Shown: piece by piece, positions 1 through 10,439 of the stretch
Numbering within the stretch: position 1 is the stretch's first letter
Layout of the letters: each line of letters opens with the position of its first letter
Assembly: GCF_017591425.1 (NCBI RefSeq)
Contig: NW_024467101.1
Location: forward strand, 10,490,918 to 10,554,917
Direction of reading: 5' to 3'
Source of the DNA: Ochotona curzoniae
Taxonomy: Eukaryota; Chordata; Mammalia; Lagomorpha; Ochotonidae
DNA length: 64,000 bases
Translations under genes and position numbers: made by a program
The notes under the pieces: model-generated
Told to the model about the DNA's origin: nothing
The model's database searches: none
Seen by the model: only the letters and a program-made list of their open reading frames with translations

Positions 1-135
1 GTATAAATGGGGAGTGCCGGGGTTGAATCGGGAGCCGGAGAGGAGGAGGCTTGCTGAGTTTCCCTCTAATCTGACTCACCTCGATGGTGGTGCTGGTGAA
101 AGCTTTCTCCATGCCAGCTCCTACAGAAAATGGGT

Positions 136-265
136 GGACATGGACCCTCATTTTACAGACGAGAAAATGGAGGTTTAGAGAAGTGTAGTTACTTGTTGAA
201 AGCAACACAGCTAATGGGTTAGGTGGGGTATAGACTTGAATGTGACTTTCAGAATGCTGGACAGG
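136..265 (+). repeat. MIR SINE fragment (3' half)
   Basis: The run 'cattttacagacgagaaaat' followed by 'acacagctaatgggtta' is the core and 3' half of an ancient mammalian MIR (consensus 'cattttacagatgaggaaac ... cacacagctagtaagtggc'). The 5' half is not recognisable. Confidence 0.75.
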
Positions 266-486
266 GTGGTCTCCAGTATTCCTCCCAGACCGATGTCTTA
301 GGAAGAAATGACTTTCAGGAACAATATCTTTTTTTGGGGTAACGGGATTTAGAGGGAGCAATAGTGTCTGCTTATCTTGGGATCTCTAAGGTGATGCTAT
401 TGTGCTTGTCAAACTGACACCTGCCATTTTCTAGGTAAACTTCAGGAAGGACTTGGGCTCCAAACAGAAGAAAATGTTCTGAGTTT

Positions 487-662
487 ATTTTATCCCATTG
501 AGCCCACTCTATCCCAATTCCTCCCTTCTCATCCTATCCCAACTCATCCTATCCCACCCACTCATCCTATCCCATCATATCCCATCCTATCCATCTCACA
601 TACTCCATCCTATCTCACTCACTGCATTCTATTCCCATCTCATCACAGCCCATGCTATCATC
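487..662. repeat. Degenerate CATCCTATCCCA minisatellite
   Basis: Irregular tandem copies of 'tcatcctatccca' and shortened forms ('tcctatccatctca', 'catcctatctcact') run through this stretch. Unit length drifts between about 5 and 13 bases, so this is a decayed minisatellite built on a (YATCC)n motif. Confidence 0.75.
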
Positions 663-1380
663 ACATACTGAGTGGCAATCTCTGTGAGGAGAATATACAT
701 CTGTACCCTGATCCTCTATAGCAAAGATTCTCCCAGGGGGAGATGAGCCCAGTGTATTCTGGGAAGTGAGTTGGCACCAACATACACCAAGCATCAGGCT
801 ACTCCTTTCTCTGACTCCTGGGCCTTGATGTCTGCCTCTTGGAATCCAGCCAGCCTTTGCCCAATGCCTAATGAGCAGTTGCAGCCAACAAGAACAATGC
901 ATGGGTTATGTGTGGGCCTGGGGATGAGAGAATGCACAGAGCCTGCCTTTGCATTCAGGCTTGCCAATGGGCAGGTGCCAGGGGTGGAGTTTTGGGATGC
1001 TCTACAGGGGGTGGATTTGATAGTCTTCAGAGTGTCCATTGCCAGTCACCCACCTGGCAGGGGCTGCACAGAGAGCCTCAGTGTCCTGGCACCCACCTGA
1101 CCCCTTCATGGGCACTGTGCCCAGCCACATGGGCACTGGGCCATCTCCACTGGAATGGAGAACAGATATACTTTGGTCTGCTCAGTAGGCAATTCTGCCA
1201 AGGTAGGCTCAACACATGTGGGTCCAGCATGATGGCTCATTGGTTGTGTCACATGTGGGGCTTGTGACACAGGAAAGAGAAGTACTGTGAGACAGATCAA
1301 GGAATACTCCAACCTCCCTTTCTCATGGATGGTAACTGCAACTTCATTCACAGCATTACTAATACTTTTTCCCCCATAAT
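663..1380. other. No feature recognised
   Basis: Mixed-composition DNA with only short overlapping open frames on both strands and no recognisable domain or repeat family. A small inverted repeat (gtgtcac/gtgacac) lies near 1236-1270. Confidence 0.5.
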
Positions 1381-1382
1381 GA

Positions 1383-1494
1383 CAGCAATGGTTTCCACTT
1401 GTTGAACCTTATGCTGTGTCTTGAATGCATTTGTCCCACTTAATCTTGGGAACCTTCGAGTAACGTGGGAGCTGTTACCATCTCTCTTTCTCTC
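1383..1494 (+). repeat. MIR SINE, left half, split by a CSINE
   Basis: 'cacttgttgaaccttatgct', 'cccacttaatcttgggaacc' and 'gggagctgttaccatctc' follow the MIR order (site of 'gagcgcttactatgtg', 'catttaatcctcacaacaa', 'gtaggtactattatc'). The element resumes at 1830 after the SINE insertion. Confidence 0.7.
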
Positions 1495-1829
1495 TTTTTT
1501 AAAGATTTATTTGTTTTTTTTTTTTATTGGAACGGCAGATTTACAGAGAGAAGGAGAAACAGAGAAAGATCTTTGTCTGCTGGTTCACTCCCCAAATCGC
1601 CTCAATGTTCGGAGCTGAGCCGATCCAAAGCCAGGAACTGAAAGCTTCTTTCAGCTTTCCCATGTGGGTGCAGGGTCCCAAGGCTTTGGGTCATTCTCTT
1701 CTGCTTTCGCAGGCCACAAGCATGGAGCTGGATGGAAGTGGAGTGTCTGGGACACGAACCCAGAGCCCATATGAGATCCTGGCATGTGCAAGGTGAGGAT
1801 TTTAACCAATGAGCCATCACGCTGGACAC
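1495..1829 (-). repeat. CSINE (lagomorph C repeat), full length
   Basis: Read on the minus strand: tRNA-like head ending at 1829, the core 'catatgggctctgggttcg' form, a CT-rich part and a long A tail (the T run at 1511-1525). It sits inside a MIR. 'taccatctctcttt' (1476-1489) and 'tactatctctattt' (1830-1843) look like its slightly diverged target-site duplication. Confidence 0.93.
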
Positions 1830-1970
1830 TACTATCTCTATTTTTTTTTCAGATGAGGAAAAAAAAAAAGCTTACAAGGACATTCACCTGCCAAATAATT
1901 CTCTGGGGAAGGTTGGCAAACCCTGTTATTCAGACTGCAGCTCTGTCTTCTATGCCAGTCCCTTATCGAC
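1830..1970 (+). repeat. MIR SINE, right half
   Basis: 'tactatctctattt', then 'cagatgaggaaa' and 'cattcacctgccaaat' continue the MIR interrupted at 1494. The A run after 'gaggaa' replaces the usual 'actgagg'. Confidence 0.75.
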
Positions 1971-2003
1971 TCACTCTATTCCATTTCAGGTGTTATTAAA
2001 AGC

Positions 2004-2308
2004 TGGTATGGTTTGAATACGTCCCCCAGGGTTCACATGTTGAAAACAATAAGAGGTAATTATGTCATAAGGGTTCTCCTTATGCATGCATTAATGTCAT
2101 TCTCATGAGAGCAGGCTTGTTAGGAAAGTGAGTTCCTTCCATTTGTTCTCTGGCTTGTTCTTTCTTGCCCTCCCACCTTCTGTTATGTGATGACTCAGCG
2201 AGAGGGTTCTCACTTGGATACAGCCCTTGGCTTTCGAATTTCTGACTGAGGCAAATCAATTTGCTCTACATAAACTTCCCAGTCTCAGATATACTCAAAC
2301 CAGACACT
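2004..2308 (+). repeat. MaLR-type LTR (MST/MLT1-like), solo
   Basis: Starts 'tggtatggtttgaatacgtc', has 'ttgttctctggcttgttct' and 'gttatgtgatgactcagc' in the middle, and ends near 'aaacttcccagtctcagata'. These are the successive landmarks of ERVL-MaLR LTRs. No internal retroviral sequence is visible beside it, so it is read as a solo LTR. Subfamily is not resolved. Confidence 0.8.
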
Positions 2309-3340
2309 CCATTAAAAGAAGCTTGCATGCCAAGTGTTGGACTCCATGACTGTATCCAACACCAGTCCCAGTTTCCTCTTGAAACTGGAATGAAGCAAAT
2401 CCAGGGGACTGGGCACCCCTGTAATGAAGTCTCATAAAGGCCATCCATATCTGAGGATTGGAAGGCCAGAGGACAAGGATTCCCGAAAAAGAAGGAAAGA
2501 CAAAGAGTCCCTGTAGGCAACAGGGAGAACATTCCGGCAGGATGCCACCCTGGGGCAACCAAAGCTTTCCAGGCAATGCATCCCCTAGACTCCAACATGA
2601 CCTGCTGTTGATGAGGGAAGAGATGAAATCAGGGACACAAAGATGAAACTGACACTGCTTCCACAGTCCAGAATGTCAATCTCTAGCAGGTTCGTATCCA
2701 TGTCTTCCCTCGGTAAGACACGGAAGAAGCCTGCAATTGCTATTCTTCAAAACCCTCTCTTTTCAGTTGTCACATAGCTAACTTGCACTGTTCTCTTTCA
2801 TCTGCACATCACCAACTCCAGCACCCAACGTCTCTGTGTCTCAAATCTGATCATTCTGCAGTTACAGTATAAGTTACAGTATAAGCCTCCCCTTTGCATG
2901 TCCTTCCTCTTCACTGTTGCAAAAGAATTTATGAACTGGGGAAATTGAGGCAGACAGAAGGAAAATGACCTCTGCTGTGATGTAAGAAATACCGAAGATG
3001 ACAACAAAAATAGGAACTCTCCCGGCCTTATGAGGGTCATTGCTCAGAACCTCCTAAGTTGATGCTATCCGAAGTGGAAGATGCATTGAACTCACTGAAC
3101 CTATCGACCACCGACCACCATAGCTTAGCAACACAGTCCCCTGCAGTGTTGTGATTGTAGGACTGATGGAGAGCAGGGTGAAGCTCAGTGTCCCACCTGG
3201 ATTTGCCAGAGAAGATTGTGTCACACGTTGATGGTCTGGGAAAAGAGTTTTCTATTCAAAATCCAAACCAAAACAATTAGATTTTGCTTCTCTGAGAGAG
3301 TATGTATCCCCCTTTTCCCGTCCCATCCTCCACAACTGGT
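2309..3340. other. No gene; small tandem duplication
   Basis: No recognisable repeat family or convincing coding region. The only structure noted is an exact 12-bp tandem duplication of 'gttacagtataa' at about 2861-2884. Confidence 0.5.
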
Positions 3341-3344
3341 ACAT

Positions 3345-3545
3345 TCCCTTCATTCCTGCAATGGTCTCAACCTGGTTTTCCTACATAGGTGGCAGGAATC
3401 CAACAAAGTGAGCTGTCGCCCACATCTTCCTCAAGTCTACATCAGCAGGAAGCCAGAATCAGGAGCTGGAACTAAGCATCTCATGTGGGAATGCTGGTGG
3501 CTTCATTTCCAGGCTGACATGTTCACCACCACATCCAAAACTTGA
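3345..3545 (-). repeat. Old CSINE fragment
   Basis: 'taggtggcaggaatccaaca', 'cagcaggaagccagaatcag' and 'gagctggaactaagcatctc' match the minus strand of the older, CSINE1/3-type lagomorph repeat. It is diverged and its tail is unclear. Confidence 0.65.
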
Positions 3546-3633
3546 GGTACAGTCCCCATTAGTGTGTGTTGTTTTGGCAATGGCAATATTGAAGCAGCAT
3601 CTATCAAGCCATCAATAATTGGGATCTATATGA

Positions 3634-3701
3634 ATCTCAGTGGCTAGGGAGCTTTTGTGAGGGCTCATGGCACCTCACAAAAGCTCCCTAGCCACTGAGA
3701 T
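3634..3701. repeat. Perfect 29-bp inverted repeat (hairpin, 10-nt loop)
   Basis: The left arm 3634-3662 (begins 'atctcagtggctaggg') is the exact reverse complement of the right arm 3673-3701 (ends 'ccctagccactgagat'), separated by 'gctcatggca'. The perfect arms imply a recent origin. It is not part of the SINE that starts at 3714, and no transposon family is recognised. Confidence 0.97.
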
Positions 3702-3713
3702 AATGATGCTGCC

Positions 3714-3995
3714 AAGATTTATTTATTTATTTATTTTTAATTGCAAAGACAGATATACATAGAGGAGGAGAAGCAGAGAGGAAGATCTTCCATCCGATGA
3801 TTCACTCCCCAAGCAGCCGCAAAGGCTGGAGCTGAGCCAATCCGAAGCCAGGAGCCCGGAACTTCTTCCTGCTTTCCCAGGCCACAAGCAGGGAGCTGGA
3901 TGGGAAGTGAAGCTGCCGGGATTAGAACCGGAGCCCATATGGGATCCTGGGCTTGCAAGGCAAGGACTTTAACCACTATGCTATCATGCCAGACC
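3714..3995 (-). repeat. CSINE, full length, relatively young
   Basis: Tail side 'aagatttatttatttattta', then 'cagatatacatagaggagga', 'gggagctggatgggaagtga' and 'ccatatgggatcctgggctt', ending at 'atgccagacc'. Little diverged from the pika-type consensus. Confidence 0.95.
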
Positions 3996-3999
3996 CATA

Positions 4000-5030
4000 T
4001 GTCGTTTTCAATCTCTGAGTATCAGGCTCTGTTTTGGGTCCATTTTATGCACATGGGAACTAAAGGTCAGGGGGAAAAAAAACCCAGTTTGTCATTATGA
4101 AGCGAACTGAAAGCCAGCTTAGTTAGCAGTGTCCTCAGGTCTGTCTATGTGTCCTTAACCCCACCCTGATTTTTTCTTCATGACCCCACCTTCTCTTTCC
4201 TCTTCTTCCAGTTCATCCTCTTTGTGCACTGGGTCTGTAACACACATATGTCAACCTTTCTGCCACAGCTGGAATGCCATGGAGAGATAATTCAATATTG
4301 ATCCTCCCATGGTAGACTCTATTCCTTGGAGTTCAGAAGAAGAAAGATTAACGCGGGACCCTGATGGATCACAAACAGCATCTGTAAGGCAGCTGCTGTG
4401 ACAGGCAAGATAACATGCTTTATTAGCCTCATGACAAGACAATGTTTTACTGTAATTTTTGATCAGAGGCTGGGCCATGTTTGCATCAAAATGTGTTTGG
4501 GAGGTGGTCATGCTGAATAAATAGCAAATCAAAAATAAGTCCGTGGTGTAGCCTGGTAGATTGGAAACAGGTAAACCTCACATTTTCAAAAGGACACAGA
4601 AAAGACACGGAGTACTCAATCCCCTAAACTCGAGGCCAGGGTTTCAAGGGTGAGCCTGGAATGCTGTTGGTATCAATTACTGTTACAGGGTTATACATGA
4701 GTTAGGTTGCTGACCCTCTGCCAGCTAGCCAGAGGCGATAAAGGTGTAGTGTCTGGGCATGTCTTTGCCAGACCATCCCTTGAAAGATCATTCTCAGTAC
4801 AGGGGTGATGAAGGTTCCTAGGTTTACTTAGATGTACTGCAGTCAAATTTGGGGGGACGGGTAGATCCTAGGAGTCTGCAGTTTCACCAGGTACTCAGGT
4901 GCCTCACATGCCCACTGATATCTGGAAATTATTTCTGGACATGGAAGATATCCTACCGCCGGATGCCTCCCTAACCATGCCATTACATCAGTGCTGTTGC
5001 AGTGTGTGGCATTGTATCTCATCCTATGGC
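4000..5030. other. No gene recognised
   Basis: Low-information mixed DNA. A weak MIR-like stretch ('ccattttatgcacatgggaa') lies near 4040-4075 but is too short to call. Open frames are short. Confidence 0.45.
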
Positions 5031-5034
5031 ATTT

Positions 5035-5200
5035 TCAAGGTCCTTTCACATGCATGGTGAACAATCACATCCAAAGCCCTGTTTGATCCTAGAGCAAAAA
5101 CTGTGTGCAAGAGAAAGGTTGCCCCCTTATAGTTGAGCAAACTGAGGTTTGGACTGTTCTCACGCCAGACTTTACATCCAGCTGGTGTTTGATTCTTATC
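5035..5200 (+). repeat. Probable MIR
   Basis: 'aggtcctttcacatgcatgg', 'aatcacatccaaagccctgt' and 'gagcaaactgaggtttgg' follow MIR order, diverged. Confidence 0.5.
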
Positions 5201-5260
5201 CCTCCTTCAACCACACCTGGTACTTTTGGGTTTTTCCATTGGCCAGTAAGTCTCCACTTG

Positions 5261-5458
5261 GACTGAGTTTTGTCCCCTGGGCATATTTAGTAATGCCTGG
5301 AGATATTTGTAGGTGTCACACCCGGGGTAAAGAATGATGATGACATTCAGTGAGTAGAAGCCAAAGACATGTCTACTACCACAATGTATAAGATGGTATC
5401 CCTCTACCTTCCATGAGAGAACTAACCAGCCCAAATGTCAGAGTGCCAAGGTGGACTA
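5261..5458 (+). repeat. MER5A (hAT-Charlie) DNA transposon fossil
   Basis: 'tgcctggagatatttgtagg', 'tgtcacacccgggg', 'cattcagtgagtagaagcc', 'taccacaatgtat' and 'cccaaatgtcagagtgccaa' match MER5A landmarks in order. Non-autonomous, no coding capacity. Confidence 0.8.
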
Positions 5459-5577
5459 ACCCTCGCCTATGCATACCTTGCTCTATCCCAATCAGACTTT
5501 TTTTTTTCTTAAGTTCTTTGGGAAACTTCTAGAATTTTTTTTTTCTTCACTAGTGGTTATGTGATTGAGTTAAGGAA

Positions 5578-5768
5578 TTGGGTTTCTCTGGCTACTGGAA
5601 AGAGCGTGGATTGGAGTGGAGAAACAGTGAAACCTGGGGGATCAGTTAAACAATTTCACTTAATAGTTGCATGATCTTGGTCATGCTGCCTTTCCTCATT
5701 GACCTCCATTTCTTCTTAGATAAAACAGGGGTAGAAGAATTAGACTCCTCAAGACTCTGCCTACTGCT
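5578..5768 (-). repeat. MIR SINE
   Basis: 'gaaagagcgtggattggagt', 'ttgcatgatcttggtcatgc' and 'cttagataaaacaggggtag' match the reverse strand of MIR, including the CCTCA/TGTAAAATGGGG region. Confidence 0.75.
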
Positions 5769-6685
5769 TAAAACATGTTTTATGATCTAATTCTGCCTCC
5801 TTTTCTGTTCAGGATGGGCGACCTCCTTCAGAAGGTGCAACAAGATCTAAGAGGGTGTCCCTTATCAAAGACAAAGTCCAAGTGCATTTTGGCTGGTTCA
5901 TTTTCTTGCTGCACCAGCCAGATTTGTTCCTCCATGTGGAAAAGCAGCTCCCAGGACGGAGACAGCTTTGGAAGGAAATTGGGCTGGAATTTAATTGATG
6001 GCTTGGGCAATTTGCCACGGTCATGAAATCACTCTGAAAAGCCAGTCTATTGTTTTTTTTTTTTTTAAACAGAGGCAACATGGCTTTGTTTAGACAATGC
6101 CGTACGCGCATGGATTGAGTTGCTCCCTGTTGTACCTACTAGGAGTAGAAACTTCTCTTGGATGCCAATGGGCCAGATGCAGGCCAGGCCTTCCTGATGG
6201 TGTTCATGCACCTCCGAGCTGGGAGCAGACCCTGCAGTCACCAACCCTGCCATCCTGGCAAGCCCTCTCCTCTGACCACGCTATGCCCCGTCTTCAGTGC
6301 TCTCCATGGATCTTTATCAACTATGCCAGCACCTCTTCAGTTCACTATCCTATGTCCTATTGAGACAAATGCTGCCAAAGTTAAGTTTCAGCTGGCTCTC
6401 TCTTCCCCTTGGACAACTGTAATGGCAACGGCTCTGATAAATCTTGCAGCAGAAAGTGTGTTTATCTGGGTTGCAACTGTGTTTACCATTTGTTCGTGGA
6501 TTCCCATCCTACTCCCCTCTTGAGCCACATTTCAGCATGTAAGGCAGAATTTCAGAGACTTGTTGAAAACACTGCCCTTTCAATGCAAGCACAAAATCTT
6601 GCCAAGCCCTTGTTCTACCTTTCAGCAGTCATCCACCAGCCAAATCAAATCCTTTGATATTTTCTCAAACTCTATGTGATGGCAT
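5769..6685. other. No gene recognised
   Basis: Contains a T run at about 6053-6066. Overlapping open frames on both strands are short and show no known domain, and no repeat family is recognised. Confidence 0.45.
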
Positions 6686-6689
6686 GGAA

Positions 6690-6870
6690 GGCATATGGGT
6701 GCCACCAGACCTGGAATCACCTGAATCATTAAAGCCACTGAAATTACGTTTTTGCAGGGTGAGATTAAAGAGCTAACCTCTATGACCTTGGAATCTGCAT
6801 CTGTGAAATGGGCATGAGAGTACAGGGTAGCTTTAAGGTGCAAGCATAGAGCTCTTGACCGAACAACATC
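6690..6870 (-). repeat. MIR SINE
   Basis: 'gagctaacctctatgacctt' and 'gcatctgtgaaatgggcatg' are the reverse-strand MIR 3' landmark. Confidence 0.65.
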
Positions 6871-7009
6871 CTTATGACTACACATGAATCCTTGGCTGGC
6901 AATACTGTTCCTCTTGTTGGTGACCCAGCAACCCTCCCTTTATTCCAATATTGGCCTTACTGCTCCATTTGAAAAAGATGGGGACTCCTTCTTCTGTGCC
7001 CCTGTAGAA

Positions 7010-7215
7010 CCTTGCATCCATCCATCCATCCATGCAGCCATTCAATCATTGGTTTAGTTTCAAATGAACTCTCACTCTGTGCCTGAAACTCTTCTGAGCA
7101 CTGGACACACAGTGAAAGCCAGACTGACTCGTCAATACCCTCAGTCTAGAAGCAAAAGGGGAAGATGTATAGCCAAGAATGACATAGATCATGAACTATG
7201 ACTAGGAGGAGAGCT
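7010..7215 (-). repeat. L2 LINE 3' end
   Basis: Begins with the terminal simple repeat 'catccatccatccatc', then 'ctctcactctgtgcctgaaa', 'ctgagcactggacacacagt' and 'aaagccagactgac'. This is the L2 3' end read from the minus strand. Confidence 0.7.
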
Positions 7216-7748
7216 ATGGGAACACACGTTGAGGTCCTGGCTTCTAGTCTTACTGTTCCCCAGGTTGCCTTTGAATGTGTTATTCTTGGGTAGACTTCTT
7301 CCTCACCAGCCTGGGAGCTTCCTGTGGGGACTAGGATGGAGATGATGCACCTGCTATGATGACTGAATAAAGAGTAGCCAGAGTCAGGGATGGCCCTCAT
7401 GCCCCTTGTCCCGTTAACCAAACACCCTTGCCAGCTACTGAGACATCAAAAACAGCATCTTCCTCTTGTACCCGATTGCAAACTCAAGCCCTTAAGGAAC
7501 AGAAAGAGAGAATGACCTGATTTGTCCTATTTGAAGAGCTCACAGTTCCCAGGGCCCTGGATGCCTCTCAGAGCTCCATTTAAAAAAAAAATTTTAAAGA
7601 AAAATAATAAACCAAGGTTGATGCTAAAGAAGACGAGTAGGAACAGAGCCAGTTTCACTGACTGTCTGCTTCTCACTGAGGTGCTTTCCTTGTCACTTAC
7701 AGAGAGAGAGAGAGAGAGAGAAGGCAAAATTCTTCAAATAGCTCTCCT
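7216..7748. other. No gene; short (AG)n at 7701-7722
   Basis: A (AG)n microsatellite of about 11 units follows 'cacttac'. An A/T-rich patch lies at 7580-7612. No recognisable coding region. Confidence 0.55.
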
Positions 7749-7749
7749 C

Positions 7750-7915
7750 TTTTAGGGGAATACGCCATCGTCTCAATTAAAACACAGACTAGAATATTTA
7801 ATGGCACGGAAATTGATTTCCATGCTATTTAAATAATTTTTCCCCAGAGAAGATGGGTATTACTTGGCCTAATTTGGGGGAAACATTTATTTCCTGCCTA
7901 GCTCAGAGCGCGCAT
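7750..7915. promoter_or_regulatory. Candidate conserved noncoding block (speculative)
   Basis: Repeat-free and AT-rich with clustered homeodomain/MEF-like words ('ctcaattaaaac', 'aatatttaatgg', 'ctatttaaataattt'). This is an inference from composition only; conservation cannot be tested here. Confidence 0.25.
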
Positions 7916-8353
7916 GAGTGAGGCTCTGCTCACACAGAAGCAGATCTGAATTCATATCAGATCCAGAGGACTCTTCTAGGTTCCTGGCAGGGAGTAGGCA
8001 AAAGCTCAGGCACCGTCCTCACCTCTTTCAAGGGCAAGTTCCCACGAGGCCATGCCCCCAGGAGGAGCTCCAGATCCCTGCAGCACCCTCTGTGACACAG
8101 TAATGAAGAGTGGGAGGCTCTGGGGAAGGAAGGTTGCAGGGCAGTGCCAGTGCACTTGGCCTGTAAGATGGTCGCATGCTGTTTTTCAGTTGGCTTTCTG
8201 GGAAGAGGATGTGAGAAAAGGAGGAGAGGAACCTGCTTAGGCAGTTCCCCAGGTGCACTGCTAGGCAGGTGCAAATGGCTCCACAGAGATCCCAAATTCC
8301 AGTTGTAGCGATTTCTTCCTCTCTGTGACAATCGACAGTTTGTTGATTGAAAA
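7916..8353. other. No gene recognised
   Basis: GC-richer mixed sequence with overlapping open frames on both strands. None shows a domain, and none has convincing splice or start context. Confidence 0.45.
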
Positions 8354-8365
8354 CAGGAGTTGGCA

Positions 8366-8727
8366 GGGGCCTGATTGTGGCCCAGTGGGTTAAGCTACTA
8401 CTTGTGATATAGATATTCCAGATGGGAGTGCTGGTTTGAGTCCCAACTGCCTTGACTGCTTCCCATTCAGCTTCCTACGAATGAGCCTGGAAAGCAGCAG
8501 AAGATGGCCCAAGGATTTGGGCTCCTTCCACCCAGGGAGGGATATCTGGATGGAGCCTCGGGATGCTGGCTTGGAAATGGCCCAGCCTTGACCACTGTGG
8601 CCATTTGGAGAGTGAACCAGTGGATGGAAGATTCTCTCTCTTCCTCTCTACCTTTTCATCCCTCCCTCCCTTCCTATGTCACACTGCCTTCCAAATAAAT
8701 AAATCTTCAGGAAAAAAAAAAATAAAG
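8366..8727 (+). repeat. CSINE, full length
   Basis: Head 'ggggcctgattgtggcccag', body 'ggaaagcagcagaagatggc', 'ggagagtgaaccagtgga', a CT-rich part and the tail 'caaataaataaatcttc' plus an A run. Flanked by the likely target-site duplication 'caggagttggca' (8354-8365) and 'cagaaattggca' (8728-8739), 10 of 12 matching. Confidence 0.95.
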
Positions 8728-8945
8728 CAGAAATTGGCAAACCACAGCCCGTGGGGCTAATGTGACCCTCTTCTTGTTTATGTCAGTAAAATTTTATTGA
8801 AATACAGTCGTGCTTTTTTCTTTTGGTCTGTGGCTGCTTTCACGCCCCAGAAGCCTCACTAAATTTGGTCTTAGAGACCAAATAACCATCAAATCCTAAA
8901 ATATTTGTCATTTGAGCCTTCAGAGGGAAAGTTGATCAGCCCTTG
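8728..8945 (+). repeat. hAT-like DNA transposon fossil
   Basis: 'ttggcaaaccacagcccgtg', 'agtaaaattttattgaaata' and 'cagtcgtgcttttttc' match the abundant mammalian non-autonomous element with the 'ggcaaactacggcccgtggg' end. I do not assign the exact family name. The preceding CSINE appears inserted at its edge. Confidence 0.6.
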
Positions 8946-9039
8946 GTTTGAATATGAAAACATGAGATGACTACATTAGTAGGAAAAAGGAAGGAAAAAA
9001 TGGTTCAATCTTACGATGTCATTCAAACATTGTACTAAA

Positions 9040-9245
9040 ATATTTTATTTAATCTATATAGCTAAAATATTATTTCAGAATGTCATCAGTTCAATCCATG
9101 CTGATGCAGTTTTGTGCATAAACTATTTTCTAAGTCTGAACTCTAATACTATTTTCTTGTGCCACATCTCACTTTGGCCACACTGCAAGCACTTGGTAGC
9201 CCCACGTGGCAAATGGCTGCTGTGTGGGATGGTACATCCATAGAG
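9040..9245 (+). repeat. Probable ancient DNA-transposon fragment, family unclear
   Basis: 'gcaagcacttggtagcccca' and 'cgtggcaaatggctgctgtg' resemble the widespread old element containing 'tcaatagccacatgtggctagtggctacc'-type sequence, preceded by an AT-rich interior. Identification is from memory and tentative. Confidence 0.4.
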
Positions 9246-9329
9246 GGTCTAAAACGTAGAAATGGACATGTCCTATTCTTTGAAGGAAAGAATATCTCAT
9301 TGCTGTGTTTCGTGCTAGAAGCTGTGTGG

Positions 9330-9485
9330 CTCCTTTTATCCATCATGCCCACTGGAATTTGCATAATAGACAGAATCGAGGCTTGGAGAGATTATGAGAC
9401 TAACTCAAGGTCACACAGCTAAGATGTGGCAAGATTAGGACCCAGGGCTATGACCTTGGGTCCAGAGTAACCGCTCTTCTGCTCC
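9330..9485 (+). repeat. MIR SINE
   Basis: 'gaggcttggagagattatga', 'ctcaaggtcacacagctaag', 'ggacccagggct' and 'gtaaccgctcttctgctcc' are consecutive MIR 3' landmarks. Confidence 0.85.
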
Positions 9486-9489
9486 TCGT

Positions 9490-9795
9490 GCTTCCTCCAG
9501 TTGACCTTGACCAAATCTGTGCACTCTCCAGACAGCCTACTCCCCTGCAATGCTTGCCCTAGTCAACACAGACTCCAAGTCTGCCAAGAATCTGGCATTG
9601 GAGTGACCCCGAGTTCACTGTTTGTGCTACCGGTATTTTTTTGTGACTGAAATTCCTGATCCAAGAGATGACCAAAGGTCCTCTTGGCAGTCTCCAGGGA
9701 AGGAGTTGGACATTCCCTGAACAGTGATAGGGACAGGGATGACCTAAGCACATTTGCAGTTTGCTCTACTTTCCTGCTGGAACATGGGGAAGGCT
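9490..9795. other. No feature recognised
   Basis: Mixed sequence with no recognisable repeat or coding region. Confidence 0.45.
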
Positions 9796-9799
9796 TAGT

Positions 9800-10085
9800 G
9801 GTAAAAGCAAAAAAATGCCTGTCCAGGTGAGAAGTGAGGAGATATGGGCAGCAGTAGAGGCTTCAAGGTGTCCAAGATTTAGGACACATCTGCTTCCCGC
9901 TGAGAACTCTTAGCATTGGATTGAATATGGAGAGGAATACTGGTAAGGATATCTGATGGTTGAGAGCTGGAAGCATCAAGAATGGTGCACTGGTTCCTGC
10001 TTGAGCAATGAGAGAGGACACTTTACCCACACAGGAAATTCTGAGTGAGGACCAGTCTGGGGAGAGAACCAGGTTTGTCAGAACG
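9800..10085 (-). repeat. L2 LINE internal fragment
   Basis: 'gtccaggtgagaagtgagga', 'ggcagcagtagagg', 'agcatcaagaatggtgcact' and 'gcttgagcaatgagaga' follow the reverse-strand L2 order (consensus words 'gtccaggcgagagatgatgg ... gactcccaggtttctggctt'). Confidence 0.6.
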
Positions 10086-10224
10086 CTCCTTGCAGAAGGA
10101 GGAACCTGCTATCTCAGAAGGTTGCGAGGAAGGTCAAGTGATGCAATAGTTGCGCAGGGCTGAACGTGGAGTCGGTGTGCCCCAAGTGCTCGGTTTAAGA
10201 AGACAAAGACAAGAGTAGAGGCGT

Positions 10225-10335
10225 GAGGGTGGAATGGGAGGAACAGGCTCTGGATTCAGAGACCTGGGTTCAGATCTAGCATCACTTCAGGCCCTTGGGT
10301 GCCATTTCTTTCTGTTCTACATCTTGGTTCCTCCT
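10225..10335 (-). repeat. MIR SINE fragment
   Basis: 'ggctctggattcagagacct' and 'gggttcagatctagcatcac' are the reverse-strand MIR 3' end. Confidence 0.75.
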
Positions 10336-10439
10336 GTAGTGGCACGGAGACATGGACAGGCAGGCATTGTGCTAAAAGATCGACATGTAGGTCTCCATCA
10401 GCCCTGCCATGTACCATGACAGGTGGAGGCGAACCCCAC

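Noticed and set aside
1236..1270. Short inverted repeat gtgtcac/gtgacac
   Set aside because: Seven-base arms with a long spacer are expected by chance.
2004..2308. LTR as part of an intact endogenous retrovirus
   Set aside because: Only LTR landmarks are present. No primer-binding site, gag, pol or env-like sequence, or second LTR is visible nearby.
3634..3701. Perfect hairpin as a canonical microRNA precursor
   Set aside because: The arms are perfectly paired with a 10-nt loop. Normal animal precursors have mismatches and bulges, and there is no evidence of transcription.
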